A DNA stretch of 64,000 nt from Reticulitermes lucifugus (lineage: Eukaryota > Arthropoda > Insecta > Blattodea > Rhinotermitidae), in contig JAKCWW010000016.1 of NCBI GenBank assembly GCA_026260175.1, forward strand, positions 171,962 to 235,961, written 5' to 3'. The notes under the pieces are model-generated. The model was not told where the DNA came from, ran no database searches, and saw only the letters and a list, made by a program, of their open reading frames with translations. This document shows positions 11,831 through 22,050 of this stretch, in pieces. The first letter of the stretch is position 1, and every line of letters begins with the position of its first letter. A program made the position numbers and the translations under genes.

Positions 11831-13750
11831 TTAACTTTGACTTTTAATTAAATTAACTATAATAGCGTTCTTTCTTATATCTTCCTTTTGATCTTGTTGT
11901 CTGTTGTCTGTTGTCTCTTTGTATTTGGCCATGAGTCTGTTGACATCGCACTTGAGTGGTAAAAATTTAAATGCCAGATTTGAGGTTCCCACAGCGGTAA
12001 ATCTGTGCTGTAAGTATTTTATTTGACTGCTTAACCCTCAAGATGACGTCACTACAGTTTTTCTAAACACAGGGGACTACTTACCCAACGACACAGCGTC
12101 ACACCCCTTAAGACTTTGAATATTCAAGAATTAAATTATTATTATCGTTACTAAACTTTGATACGTATGTAAACAATAAGATCCACATATGGTTATAAAT
12201 ATTAAGGTTACTAATATTATTGAGACTTAGTCGTACAAAATGAGCCTTCATATAGTTCACATTACCGTGTGGGTTGTTGGCAATGGGTTAGGAATGAACT
12301 TTCCGGTGTTTTATGCTTTTTAATTACGAAGTTAATATTGCTACAGAATTTCCTCTTGAACTTTGAAATTTTTGCAAATGATCCACTGCTGATGATAACT
12401 TCGATAGTTACAACTGAAATATAAAACCAGTGGTGACTAATTTTTTTTTGCTGGTGGATTTCAGTAAGTAGGTGTGTCAGTCTGACAAAATGTGTAGTAA
12501 CGTGTTGTGATTGACTGCAGTATCGACTGAACTGGTAACCACCATTAAGTAGCTTTCTTACCAGCAGATCTCTCATGGTGTATAGCTTATAGTTATGAAT
12601 ACTCTTCAATAGATGGCGCCGAAGTTGCGTCTTGTGGGTAGTTCTTTTCCTAGTTGGCAGCTGTATCTCCCCTCTTCTGTCTTCACCAACACGCTCCGCC
12701 CATAAATCAGTTCGACTCTCCCTCCATTCTGTTTCTCTCTCCTTCTAGCCGCCATGTTGACAAGATATAAACAAACCATAAATCTCGACATTAAAAAGAA
12801 GTCCTCAGTCCCAGTCCCTCGTCTGTTTAACTGGTAGTAGCGATGTTATACTGTTGCCTCGACAATAATGCGCTCTCGTCTTTCAGCGACAAAACATTTT
12901 AACAGACACTTGCACCGGGAATTAACACATATGTAGACCCACATCCGTCAGCGTTTAGTAGTAAAAATGATTTATACGTCTTCGTAATGCGGACTGTAGA
13001 AACGATAGCAGAGTGAAAACAATTTGTACAGCATTCACAAGCTTTACTCGTTTCTTATAGTTTTAACAGAAGGAACAGTAATTTATAAATAGAGTTATAT
13101 TTGATTACATTTTAATCGACGAATCAATTCAGAAAACAATTAAACTGATGTTAATGTTCTAACCCATTATATATGTAACAGATTTTATTTAAACGTGGCA
13201 ATTTAATTAAGCCTATTTATTACGATGACGTATTTGTATTGATGAGAAGTGTCAATTAATATTCCGATAATTCTGTTCTCTTAATGTTACCAGGATAGTT
13301 ACCCACTGAGAAAAAATATGCTAGGCCTGTGGCTTATCATTAAATGGTTGCATCCAGTGCTGTGGTCTAAAATATAACTTACGTCGATGTGGCCATAATG
13401 AAAATAACTGTGCATTGACGAATATATTGAAAGACAATACGTAAAATGTCCATTTTTAAGATCTAACATAGTATCTTATAAAAGCATTACGGACGCAAAG
13501 GAATAGATTCAGAGAGCTAGTTTTCACAGAACTAACGGACTGCTTCTAGCTTTTCAATTGATCCAGGCGAGATGCACAGAGCAGTAAGGAGAAAAAGGTA
13601 AAGGAAGCACTTTCCACTGTTATTTGAATATGCTAAATCAGTTGTGTGATAGTCGTCATTACTATTTCTGAATACATTTATTGGTGATTTTAAATTTATA
13701 AACTTTCCAGTTCCATGAACGACGAATTTATTGACAGTAGGATATTAGTC
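11831..13750. other. Unassigned intergenic DNA
   Basis: A GC-richer patch at about 12605-12765 contains atggcgccgaagttgcg and gccgccatgttgac; its minus-strand frame of 61 codons is unrecognised. The remainder is AT-rich with nothing supported. Confidence 0.5.
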
Positions 13751-14025
13751 GCCGATCCCAGTGGCCGCGGCGTGGGTCTGCAACCTCTCGCTTGCTAGGA
13801 TTGTAGATTCGAATCCCGCCGGGGGCATGGATGTCTGTCTCTTGTGAGTGTTGTGTGTTGTCAGGTATAGGTCTCTGCGTAGGGCTGATCACTCGTCCAG
13901 AGGATTCCTACCAAGTGTTTGTGTTTGAGTGTGATCGTGAATGAGGAGGCCCTAGCTTACTAGGGGCTGATATGAGTCAGCTTCTTGAAGAGCACTACAC
14001 TTAGGCTATGTCCCATGGAAATTTT
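13751..14025 (+). mobile_element. tRNA-derived SINE, family A
   Basis: It starts gccgatcccagtggccg, with B box gattcgaatcccgcc and then the family body (gggggcatggatgtctgtct, ggtctctgcg, ctcgtccagagga). The 3' part (ctaggggctgatatgag) is followed by a short insertion before the A/T tail, next to GTT/GCT repeats. The head resembles a tRNA with a long variable arm. Confidence 0.85.
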
Positions 14026-14027
14026 GT

Positions 14028-14110
14028 TGTTGTTGCTGCTGCTATTGCTGCTACTGCTGCTGCTCTTGTTGTTGTCGCGTCGTGGTTATTATTATTATTA
14101 TTATTATTAT
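14028..14110. repeat. GTT/GCT and ATT microsatellites
   Basis: gttgttgttgctgctgc-type units run to about 14075, then ATT units at 14089-14110, directly after the family A SINE. Confidence 0.85.
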
Positions 14111-14700
14111 GTAAGTGAGAGAGGTTCTTAAAATGTTCCTTAACATAAGTGGAAGATTTAGGCTGAAGTGGCGGTGGGAGGGAAAGCTGCTCGATGACGC
14201 CACTCTGCCGCCCTCGACGTGGTAATCGTCTGAAATTAAGGTTTCCTCAACCTGCAAAGCGACTATCACGCTGGAGTTGTGGTGGCTTTGTTAGTGTAAT
14301 ATGTTGTCGTAATTGCTTGTGGCTGTCGAGAACTGATCGATTCCTGTACGCTTAATAACGTGGACGTAGATGCCTGCAGTTCATTTACCGCACCAGATTG
14401 CTGACAGTGCTTAGGTTTGCTGTTAAGAAAACATGAGGACCGGTGCACTGATCTTCTGTGAGCTAACAGAAGGACAGCATTTTCATTCTTACAGAATTCA
14501 GGTTGTTTGTTTCTAGTCTGTGATTTAATCTTACATCTAGACGGTGGTGATAATGACTGGGGACAGTAACTTATTATTTTTAGAGCTACGATAAAATTCG
14601 CTATGTATTGGACCAGCCCCTTCAAGGGGACTTTACAAAAGATAGCAGTTCGAACTCGATTTTTGTAGTGGAATATAACAATACTTCTGGACTTCTTTTT
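14111..14700. other. Spacer between two inverted SINEs
   Basis: A 119-codon minus-strand frame covers 14266-14625, but it has no recognisable domain or conserved composition. Nothing else was supported. Confidence 0.5.
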
Positions 14701-14950
14701 ATATGGCGCGACAGCCCCTAGTGGGCCAGGGCGTCCTCATTTCCGAGGCTTCACGATCACACTTAGACACACCACATTCGGTAGAACTACTCTGGACGGG
14801 TGATCAGCCCGACGCAGAGACCTCTATCTGACAACAAACAGCACTCAGACCAGACAGACATCCATGCCCCCAGCAGGCTTCGAACCCAAAATCCCAGCAA
14901 GCGAACGGCCACAGACCCAAACCTTAAACAGCGCGTCCACTGGGATCGGC
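14701..14950 (-). mobile_element. tRNA-derived SINE, family A, inverted
   Basis: The reverse complement begins gccgatcccagtggacgcgc and ends with ctaggggctgtcgcgcca. All parts of the family are present: the tRNA-like head, the catggatgtctgtctg block and the tccagag block. It lies less than 700 bases from the plus-strand copy at 13751, so the two form a widely spaced inverted pair. Confidence 0.85.
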
Positions 14951-15664
14951 TGGTTCTGGACATTAGAAAATTAAAATCTTGTAGACTGAGTTAAAAGTAC
15001 TTCTGTTTTCATCAAATATTCTGTTTATACGATCAACATTATTAGCAATTTCTAAAGACGCATAGGCCTATTAACATATAAAGTGACATAAAATAAAACA
15101 TTATAATACAAGAAATGGTTCTTAAAAGAGAAGGCCGATGATGGCTTGTAATAAGTCGAAACTCGTCGCCTAATCGATTTATATATGGTGTTGTTTATGA
15201 CCGTATATTGGAAAATATATATATTTGAACAATATTTAAATAAATTCAACATTTAATGTTAGCATAATAGACAACATTATTAACCCAGAGAACTGGAATA
15301 TTAAATTTGAAATGAATTTGCAATAATACGTAACGTACTTCGCTCATTTGCCTGAGTGTGTTTTCTTTGTAAAATATAAATAGAGCTCTTCATGTAGCGT
15401 GCAAAAATTAACAAATTAATAAAACGTATACCTGCCAGGTTTCCATGCGTGGCACATAAATAATTGTTCTTTTGGATTAACTTCATAAGACTTCCAACAC
15501 AAACGTCCGTCGCTTGCAATTTCGAAGTCTGTCGAGAATAATTTACCTATCAAACTAAAGTCTTAATCTGTTCAGTGGTCTTGGAAAACACTGTATCTAA
15601 TTTAAAATCTAAGGGAAGGTAACAACCAGAGCTAGGAAGACCTCATTATTTCTGTGGTTGTGCT
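14951..15664. other. Unassigned DNA with a hammerhead-like motif
   Basis: At 15134-15165 the plus strand has ccgatgatggcttgtaataa followed by gtcgaaactcgtcg. GGCTT can pair with AAGTC, and the flanks CCGATGA and GAAAC resemble a hammerhead core with U4 changed to C. The rest is AT-rich. Confidence 0.45.
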
Positions 15665-15810
15665 CTTCGTGGCCTCTGCGACGGGCCGATCACTCTTCCA
15701 GAGGAGTCCTGCCGAATGTAATGTGTCTACCTGAGTGTGATATCAAAACCTCAACGTTGAAGAGGCCTATGCCCACTAGGGCTGTCGACCAATGAAAAAA
15801 AAAATGCCTT
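15665..15810 (+). mobile_element. SINE family A, 5'-truncated body
   Basis: Only the body and tail remain: cctctgcgacgggccgatca, tccagaggagtcctgcc, gagtgtgat and ctagggctgtcgaccaatg, then an A run. Loss of the tRNA head fits 5' truncation during target-primed reverse transcription. Confidence 0.75.
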
Positions 15811-17185
15811 TCATATGCAGACACGTTCCCGTGGCCTCAAACACAAAGCGCGCGCGCGCACACACCCATGTAAGAATGGAAGGGACTCTGTGTTAAGCAA
15901 GTACCGCAAATGTGGCATGGTAAGTATTAAACCAGACCTTCAGGATATGTCATAAGTAGAACACATTTTCTAATCTAGTTTTTCTTATATTCTAAGCATT
16001 GCGATTCGCCTTCAAGCAAGATGGACTCCAACCTAATACTATAAGTTATTAATCTCATTCTCATGTATTTTAATGCGCAGTTATGCATTTTAACACAGGT
16101 CTTTACAATCTATGTATGGATGTTATAAAAATAAATTATAATTTCTAGTAAATAACCGACCAGATCTGATAGCTATTCCTTGTTTTCCCTCCACTAAACC
16201 CGTGTTTAAACATCGATCAACCGCATAACGCCAATTTTCTTTGTGTTTTAAAAGGCAGTATAGGAGGAAAAAAGACGCAGTAGTCAGTGGGAGCAGTGCA
16301 GATAAAAATGGAACATGTCCATTTGTGAATATGATGTGGTACTTATTGACTTCAATACTTATTGGCCTACTGGCCTATGCTTGTCGTGGGAATGATCACC
16401 ATTTTCGTTACAGCCCACAGCCCCTCTGCATACACTTTTTTTTATTTTTACATTTATTTTCCATTATTTTCCTATTTATGCCTTACTTTGTTTAAATACG
16501 CCTCAATTTTATAACTTACTGCTTTTAAGTAATAATTTCTCATTCGTATCTGGCCATTTTTGCATCAGCATTCCATTTTCTACTTTTCTGCCACTTGTGC
16601 AACTTGACACATTAACAAAAACACGTTTTACTGTCATGAACCCACGGCCTTCAGGCACTGCACCTTGCGTGCTATGTACCCGACTCTGTTACAAAGTGCC
16701 CAAGTCTGAGTACTTAGGGACTTGATGGGGTGTGAAGCATTAGTAGTTAACTTTTTTCCAAGCACAAGAAAACAGTTTCACTACAAGTGCTGCCTTCATC
16801 TGCTGCTAGGCCTATGTATGAAATCGCCTATTTTCGTGCCTTCAGCTTACGAGTAGCCATCGGGATACAAACAGCGTTGTTGCCTGCATTTATGCTTTGA
16901 TAAACTCTACCATTCCAACTCCTAATCGTAAGAACTAGTCGTTGCTGTAGGGAAATGTGACGTAGCGCCCACACAACTCTGGCTGACCACCAGTTTTACA
17001 TAAAACACCCAAATTTGAGTGCTGTTTTAGTGATCTGTAATATAACACAAAAGTAAAGTGTATGAACAAATTGGAGTGCTACGGATATCGGAACTCAAGA
17101 GCAATGTACACCACGCACATGATATACCCCGTTATATACACATGTATTGATATATGTGATTATATAGTATACCATATGTGTTTGC
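15811..17185. other. Unassigned intergenic DNA
   Basis: Contains a short CG/CA alternating run near 15848-15866. No gene seen. Confidence 0.6.
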
Positions 17186-17495
17186 GCCGATCCCAGTGGC
17201 CGTGCGGTCTAAGGCATGGATCTGCGGCCGCTCGCTTACTAGGATTGTGGGTTCGAAACTCACCGGGGGCATGGATGTCTGTCTGTTGTGAGTGTTGTGT
17301 GTTGTCAGGTAGAGGTCTCTGNNNNNNNNNNNNNNNNNNNNNNNNNNNNNNNNNNNNNNNNNNNNNNNNNNGGTCCCTCGTCCAGAGGAGTCCTACCGAG
17401 TGTGGTGTGTCTCAAATGTGTGTGATCATGAAGCTTCAAACAATGAGGCGGCCTAAGCCCCCAAGGGGCTGTCGAGCCATTGAGGGAAAAAATAC
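17186..17495 (+). mobile_element. tRNA-derived SINE, family A, interrupted by assembly gap
   Basis: The head is gccgatcccagtggccgtgc and the B box is gggttcgaaactc. The body runs to ggtctctg, where 50 Ns begin, and resumes at ggtccctcgtccagagg. It ends ggggctgtcgagccattgag and an A-rich tail. A frame of 179 codons running through the Ns is not a gene. Confidence 0.85.
17322..17371. other. Assembly gap of 50 N inside a SINE
   Basis: There are exactly 50 Ns, a conventional placeholder length. In the four other family A copies that cover this point only about 9 bases separate ctctg from the gtcactcgtcc-like block, so the real missing sequence is probably far shorter. Confidence 0.9.
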
Positions 17496-18700
17496 ATGTT
17501 TGCAGCGACGATGTAAGCCGTGGTTCGTGTTTTTAACCAGTTTTTACCTTTTAGGATTTTCATACCTTTTAGACTTGGAACTAAGGAGAGATCAAACGTG
17601 ACATTACTCAATGCAAAACATTTTAAAGACAGGAATAAAAATGAGAACAGCCAATCATATGTGAATACACATATTGTTATATTTATTTACACATAAAGTA
17701 CTAGCTGTTTTAATTAAACTTGCCAGTGTAAGCTTTGGTACTTGGTATCTATATTTTATAAAGAAATTTTCCTGAAGATGACCTTAAAAATACCGACATG
17801 GGTTGAAGAGGAAATAAACAGTTGTTGATTTCCAATTTACGTGTGTGTTGTTGGTCTTCTGTGATTTATTACATAAGATATTTTAAAAGTTCTTCAAAGG
17901 ATTGCTAATTTCATTGTACAGTGTTTGCAGAACTGTCCACTCTAAAAAAAAATTATAAACATGTTCATAGGAGTGAAAAGTGATTACTGGCATTGCTAGA
18001 GCGCTATTTTCTACTCTAATTAATAGTCAAACCAAAATAAAACCTGGACCAAAACACTCTTTATAATAGCATCAAAATGTTTGAAGATTTCAAGTACAAA
18101 TCTATTAGACCCTATATACGAAGCGTATTACAAATTAGAGTTTGTCACTAGTTCTTACGCTAGTTTAAAAAATATTTAAAAATTCGCAAGTCTTGGTATC
18201 CTTAGAATAATCAGGCAAATCTGCATGCCTGTTTTTCTTGGCTCGTTACATGAATATTGGATAGGGCTATCACATGCATAAAGTTGAAGTTTATAGTCTT
18301 ACGAGTTTATCCGTCTTAATATGAATCATAAGTATGTGTTAATGCCTCTGTATAAATCACTGTCGTCTAGATGATGCAGTGTAGTGTTGATTTTTTGTCG
18401 GGTTAACAGAGCAGATCTTCCTTGTTTGCAGGTTCGTGCATCGCGGTATGGCTTATTCGCGGAAGAATTATTGTGATAACCCTCTTGTATTGCATTGTAG
18501 GTCCCTCGATCCTTCGCGGTCGTGCTTGCGTATAGATGCATAGAGTAACGGAAGTAGGCGGTATCTGCCCGCTTTTTTCACTTAGTACCCACATATACAT
18601 CGTGCGAAACGTAAAGTGCTTTGCACTTTTCACAAATTTTAGAATTAATTGTTGCTCTTTAGCTTTAATTAGTCTGAGAAGGGTGATGTTTGTGCTGATA
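17496..18700. other. Unassigned intergenic DNA
   Basis: Near 17772-17806 a cctgaagatgacc...taccgacatgggttgaag string resembles the degenerate hammerhead-like family. Nothing else recognised. Confidence 0.5.
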
Positions 18701-19496
18701 AAGCGAACGAGGATGAAATTAAAATTCAGTAATGTCTCTGTTAGAGCAAGTTGAGGTGTGGGATAAGTTGGACGGAGGAATGAGCATTTCTGAGGCCGGA
18801 CACTACTGAAGTGTAATGGAACCGACGATTCGTTTCGTCAAGAAAAATGAAGACAAGGCCAGACAAAGCGTTAAGTCCAATGCTCCACTGAGTGCGAAAA
18901 TTTCGTGTGTAAGTCGTCGTGACGGAAAGGGCCTTGCATGTATGGCTGGAAGATGAGCCACAGAGATAGTTGAGAAGGCCGTGCCAGCAGACGCATGTCT
19001 GAAAACTGTACCTGACGTAGGCCTACAAGAATATACTTTTCAAGGTCCTCCTTGTCATTGTGCCTTCCGCAGTATGTTGGTGTCTCCTGTCCGAATATCC
19101 GAGTTGAGTAGCTGTCCAGCACTGCAACACATCACTCCTGCAGCCATTCAACCAGGAAGTTGTCACAGTATTCAAGAACTATTACACTTTCCGTACCTTC
19201 CGCAGCATCTTGAATGCCAGGGAGAAATGATTTAGTGTCAACGTATGCTGGAAGTCATGAGGCTTTTTTGAAAGTTCAGCAACTACATTGGTGTCGTTGA
19301 CGAGCTAAGTTTCTCGTAAATGAATGGCTGCTGGAAAAAGGTCTCACCTGAAACAGTTAAGGACTTCTAGGAATTCCATAACCAGAAGGACGCAATACGG
19401 ATAATCCTCGTGTTAGTCCGCAAAGTTCCGGGAGAAGGATTGCCAGGTGTGGACGAAGCTGCTCTCCGGGAAGTTATTTTAGTCCCATGCTTCTGA
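18701..19496 (+). pseudogene. Tigger/pogo-type transposase, broken
   Basis: Pieces of a CENP-B/Tigger transposase appear in order over several frames. First comes KRTRMKLKFS, then VEVWDKLDGGMSISEAGHY, a stop, and TIRFVKKNEDKARQSVKSN with PLSAKISCVSRRD. A frame change leads to ALHVWLEDEPQR. Near the end are GCWKKVSPETVKDF and DAIRIILVLVRKVPGEGLPG with VDEAALREV, which match the C-terminal part of TIGD-like proteins. Known: these are DNA-binding DDE/D transposases that move pogo elements with TA target duplication. At least four stops and several frameshifts make this copy dead. The catalytic DDD core between about 19030 and 19260 is too eroded to align by eye. Terminal inverted repeats were not identified. 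Confidence 0.8.
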
Positions 19497-20446
19497 TTTA
19501 AGTCTACAGCTTTCGATCGCCTTGACAAGTTTCAGCCAGGAACACCGACTTTATTCCAACAAACACCAACACAAATTTGTTTTAATTTGTATTGATTACT
19601 AATTTACATATTAACCTGTTTCGTGTATCATTGGTACCTTTACCCCATAAGGTCTCAACTTCGCCCATTGATGAATTTTTCACGAACGTAACTCCGCAAA
19701 CGACGGGGGTCTACTCTACAAGTTCTAGTTCTAAGAAGTCTATATATATTAATGTAGGTGAATATTTAAAGCCCGTGACGAGGGCACTGCATATTTGTCA
19801 GTAATAATGCCTTTAAACCGCTTTTGCAAGAAGGGAATCCTCTCCTTCAATGTGGCTGTAGGTGGTAGAGTCAAAATATAACTATGGATAGGCTGTTCGT
19901 ATCTCAGCTACACTGTATATTATAATTTCATGGTCCCCGGTGACTCTTGATTGAGGCTGATTGGCTACAATTTGATGTAAGCTATTTTATAGCTTTATTC
20001 TTGTTCTTCTTCTTGAATTCTTTGTTTCTTTCTTGTTTTTAACTATTATAATATAATTCTCTTGCTTCAAGCAGGTACGCTTGGTTTTGGACTCTTGGAC
20101 TGTGAGTATTTTTCTGTCTCAAAGTAACAATAGATGTAGTTAAAAGTTTCAAAATTTCTGTGACGTCAGAGAAAAGTATTTGCCCCAAGAAATGACATGC
20201 GAAGTCTGGTATTGTGTACGGAACTTACGAGTTGCAAAACTGATCCTCTTATCTTCCTCACTTTCTTTCGAATAGGGAGCAGGCATCTCAATAAGCGGAT
20301 AAGGGATAACATATTTCAATTTACTTCAAAACATATTTTCGCCCCCTCTTTCCTTGGGTGGCTGACTAACCGTTACGCCTAAACACTTTAAATCAAATGT
20401 CAAAAGTCACACAAAAAGCCCTTTAAAATAATCAGTGGGTTTTAAG
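19497..20446. other. Unassigned intergenic DNA
   Basis: No gene or repeat recognised; probably includes the 3' flank of the Tigger remnant. Confidence 0.5.
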
Positions 20447-20745
20447 TAATACATTAACCAACTTATGCACTTAATAAAATACACTCAGAAGTATAAAACT
20501 CCTATAAAACTCCTACATGTTTCGGCACCGAGGTGCCACCATCGGGGAGTTATTCTGACAAAGGAGTATAAGGCCAGCACGCTTGACTAGGTACTGTGTC
20601 GCGACACAATACCTAGTTAAGCGTTCTGTTCTTATGCACCTTCGTCAGAATAAATCCCTGATGATGGCACCTCGGTGCCGAAACGTTTAGGAGTTTTGTA
20701 CTTCTGAATGTATTTTGTTAAGTGCACAAGTTGGTTAATGTATTA
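20447..20745. mobile_element. Large palindromic (fold-back) element
   Basis: Two arms, 20447-20601 and 20602-20745, are reverse complements around a central tgtcgcgaca. Outer blocks taatacattaacca and tggttaatgtatta pair, as do ttcggcaccgaggtgcc and ggcacctcggtgccgaa, and tcagaa-type blocks. The left arm has a duplicated ataaaactcct of about 11 bases. Each arm holds one hammerhead-like motif. Known: Penelope-like retroelements carry hammerhead motifs in their terminal repeats and often insert as inverted partial copies, which is a plausible origin. Confidence 0.75.
20645..20707 (+). ncRNA. Candidate type I hammerhead ribozyme
   Basis: CTGATGA at 20658-20664 is followed by one extra T, then a perfect stem GGCACC/GGTGCC (20666-20679, two-base loop), then GAAAC at 20680-20684 and a short GTTTA. 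Flanking strands pair as stem I in two parts: TCC (20655-20657) with GGA (20690-20692), and TCAGAA (20645-20650) with TTCTGA (20702-20707), leaving an internal loop. The core residues CUGANGA and GAAA are intact. The extra T and a one-to-two-pair stem III depart from the ideal, so self-cleavage is not assured. The mirrored copy at about 20505-20552 (minus) has CCGATGG in the core and looks dead. Confidence 0.5.
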
Positions 20746-21770
20746 ATTATAAATATATGCACGATATGAATAACTTAAAAATCAGTGTACTTATTTACGG
20801 ATTATGCGTTACAACTGAAATCTTAATTGTTTACTCCAGACATCTTTTTTTTTTCGTTTGTTAAGCGTTACTGAGTTCATCTTCTCATCCCGTAGTGGAA
20901 ATGTTTAGAAATTTATTTATAAGTATTATGTACATTCAATATACTTATGAGTGTTAACTAGTTATATACGCCAGATGCCTTTGTGTTGATTCGTTCTCGA
21001 TATTATGCCGAGACCTATTCTGGGACTCATCATGCCCATATTCAATACATTCCGGGTGTTCTCTTTCGGAGGTGAAGCGGGCAAAGAGTGAAGTCAGTTA
21101 ATTATCTTAGGGCTTAAAATTCTTCGAGCTATACGTGCACTTCCCCCTAAAAATTCATTGCGTGCCACTCACGCACAGGGACTAAATGTAGTCTCACATT
21201 TATTGTGAATTTTAAGTGTATGCCCGTATCCTCTTTGTCTGCTTATAGACTATGTTTCTTGTTTTTCTGGTGTTTTCAATATTTAAATATATGTTACCTC
21301 ATCTACTGTAATTGTAACAGTAATACTTGTTTGGTCACACATTCGCGAATGACATTACAACTTTCATAGGAAAGCGACCCTTCTCTTGTAAGAAAAAGTG
21401 GTACTATGGGTCCGCTACAAGTTTTAAACTTGTTGTTATTAACAGCTTAGCACGGCTTCTTTTCATGTCTGCTGGTGTAACAATAAAACTTATTTTAGGA
21501 AATCCGAACTACAATCTCTGCTTCAATTAGACATGTAAGTAAGTAAAAGTCGACGTAAGAATGAAAGAAGGATTTCCGGGTATACTCTTCTATTTCGCAG
21601 ACTTTCAACCCTATAAATGTTGTACAACGACATTTTACAATCGATCAGTGGAATGAAATTTATCTTTTGGTTTAGTATATTGGGCTCTTGCGAAGATTAT
21701 CATAGACAGTAATATTAATGGCTACAATTTTAATTCTTTTAAGCTCCAAATATTTGTAATTATTATTATT
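20746..21770. other. Unassigned intergenic DNA
   Basis: AT-rich, no recognisable gene. Confidence 0.6.
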
Positions 21771-22050
21771 CGTATTGTCACCATCATCATTCTCATCATT
21801 ATTATCATCATTACTGTTTTATGGATATGGGGCTTTTGTCCTAGTAATTTATTTATATTGTTGTCTTATTATTGTTATGTGTACTGTTATTGTTTTGTTT
21901 GTTTGTTGTACCGTTTTTCTTTTTTGTGTGTTTCTATCGATTTTGTGTTTACCTGTGTTCCTGTGCTGGATTTGTAACTGGCACGTGTTCTGTTGAGCCA
22001 GCATGCTAATAAACACCCATTGAATTATTATTATTATTATTGTTATTATA
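21771..22050 (+). mobile_element. LINE 3' end with ATT tail
   Basis: A T/G-rich tract with gtttgtttgttgtacc and ttacctgtgttcctgtgctg leads to gagccagcatgctaataaac and then a run of ATT units (about 22024-22050). The same order of blocks occurs inverted at 43284-43640. A non-LTR element 3' UTR with a simple-repeat tail is the best reading. The 73-codon frame here is not a gene. Confidence 0.55.

Noticed and set aside
17062-17601. A 179-codon plus-strand frame
   Set aside because: It runs through a SINE and the 50-N gap, so its continuity is meaningless.
21775-21996. A 73-codon Cys/Val/Phe-rich frame
   Set aside because: It lies within a LINE 3' UTR-like T/G-rich tract that recurs inverted at 43284-43640.
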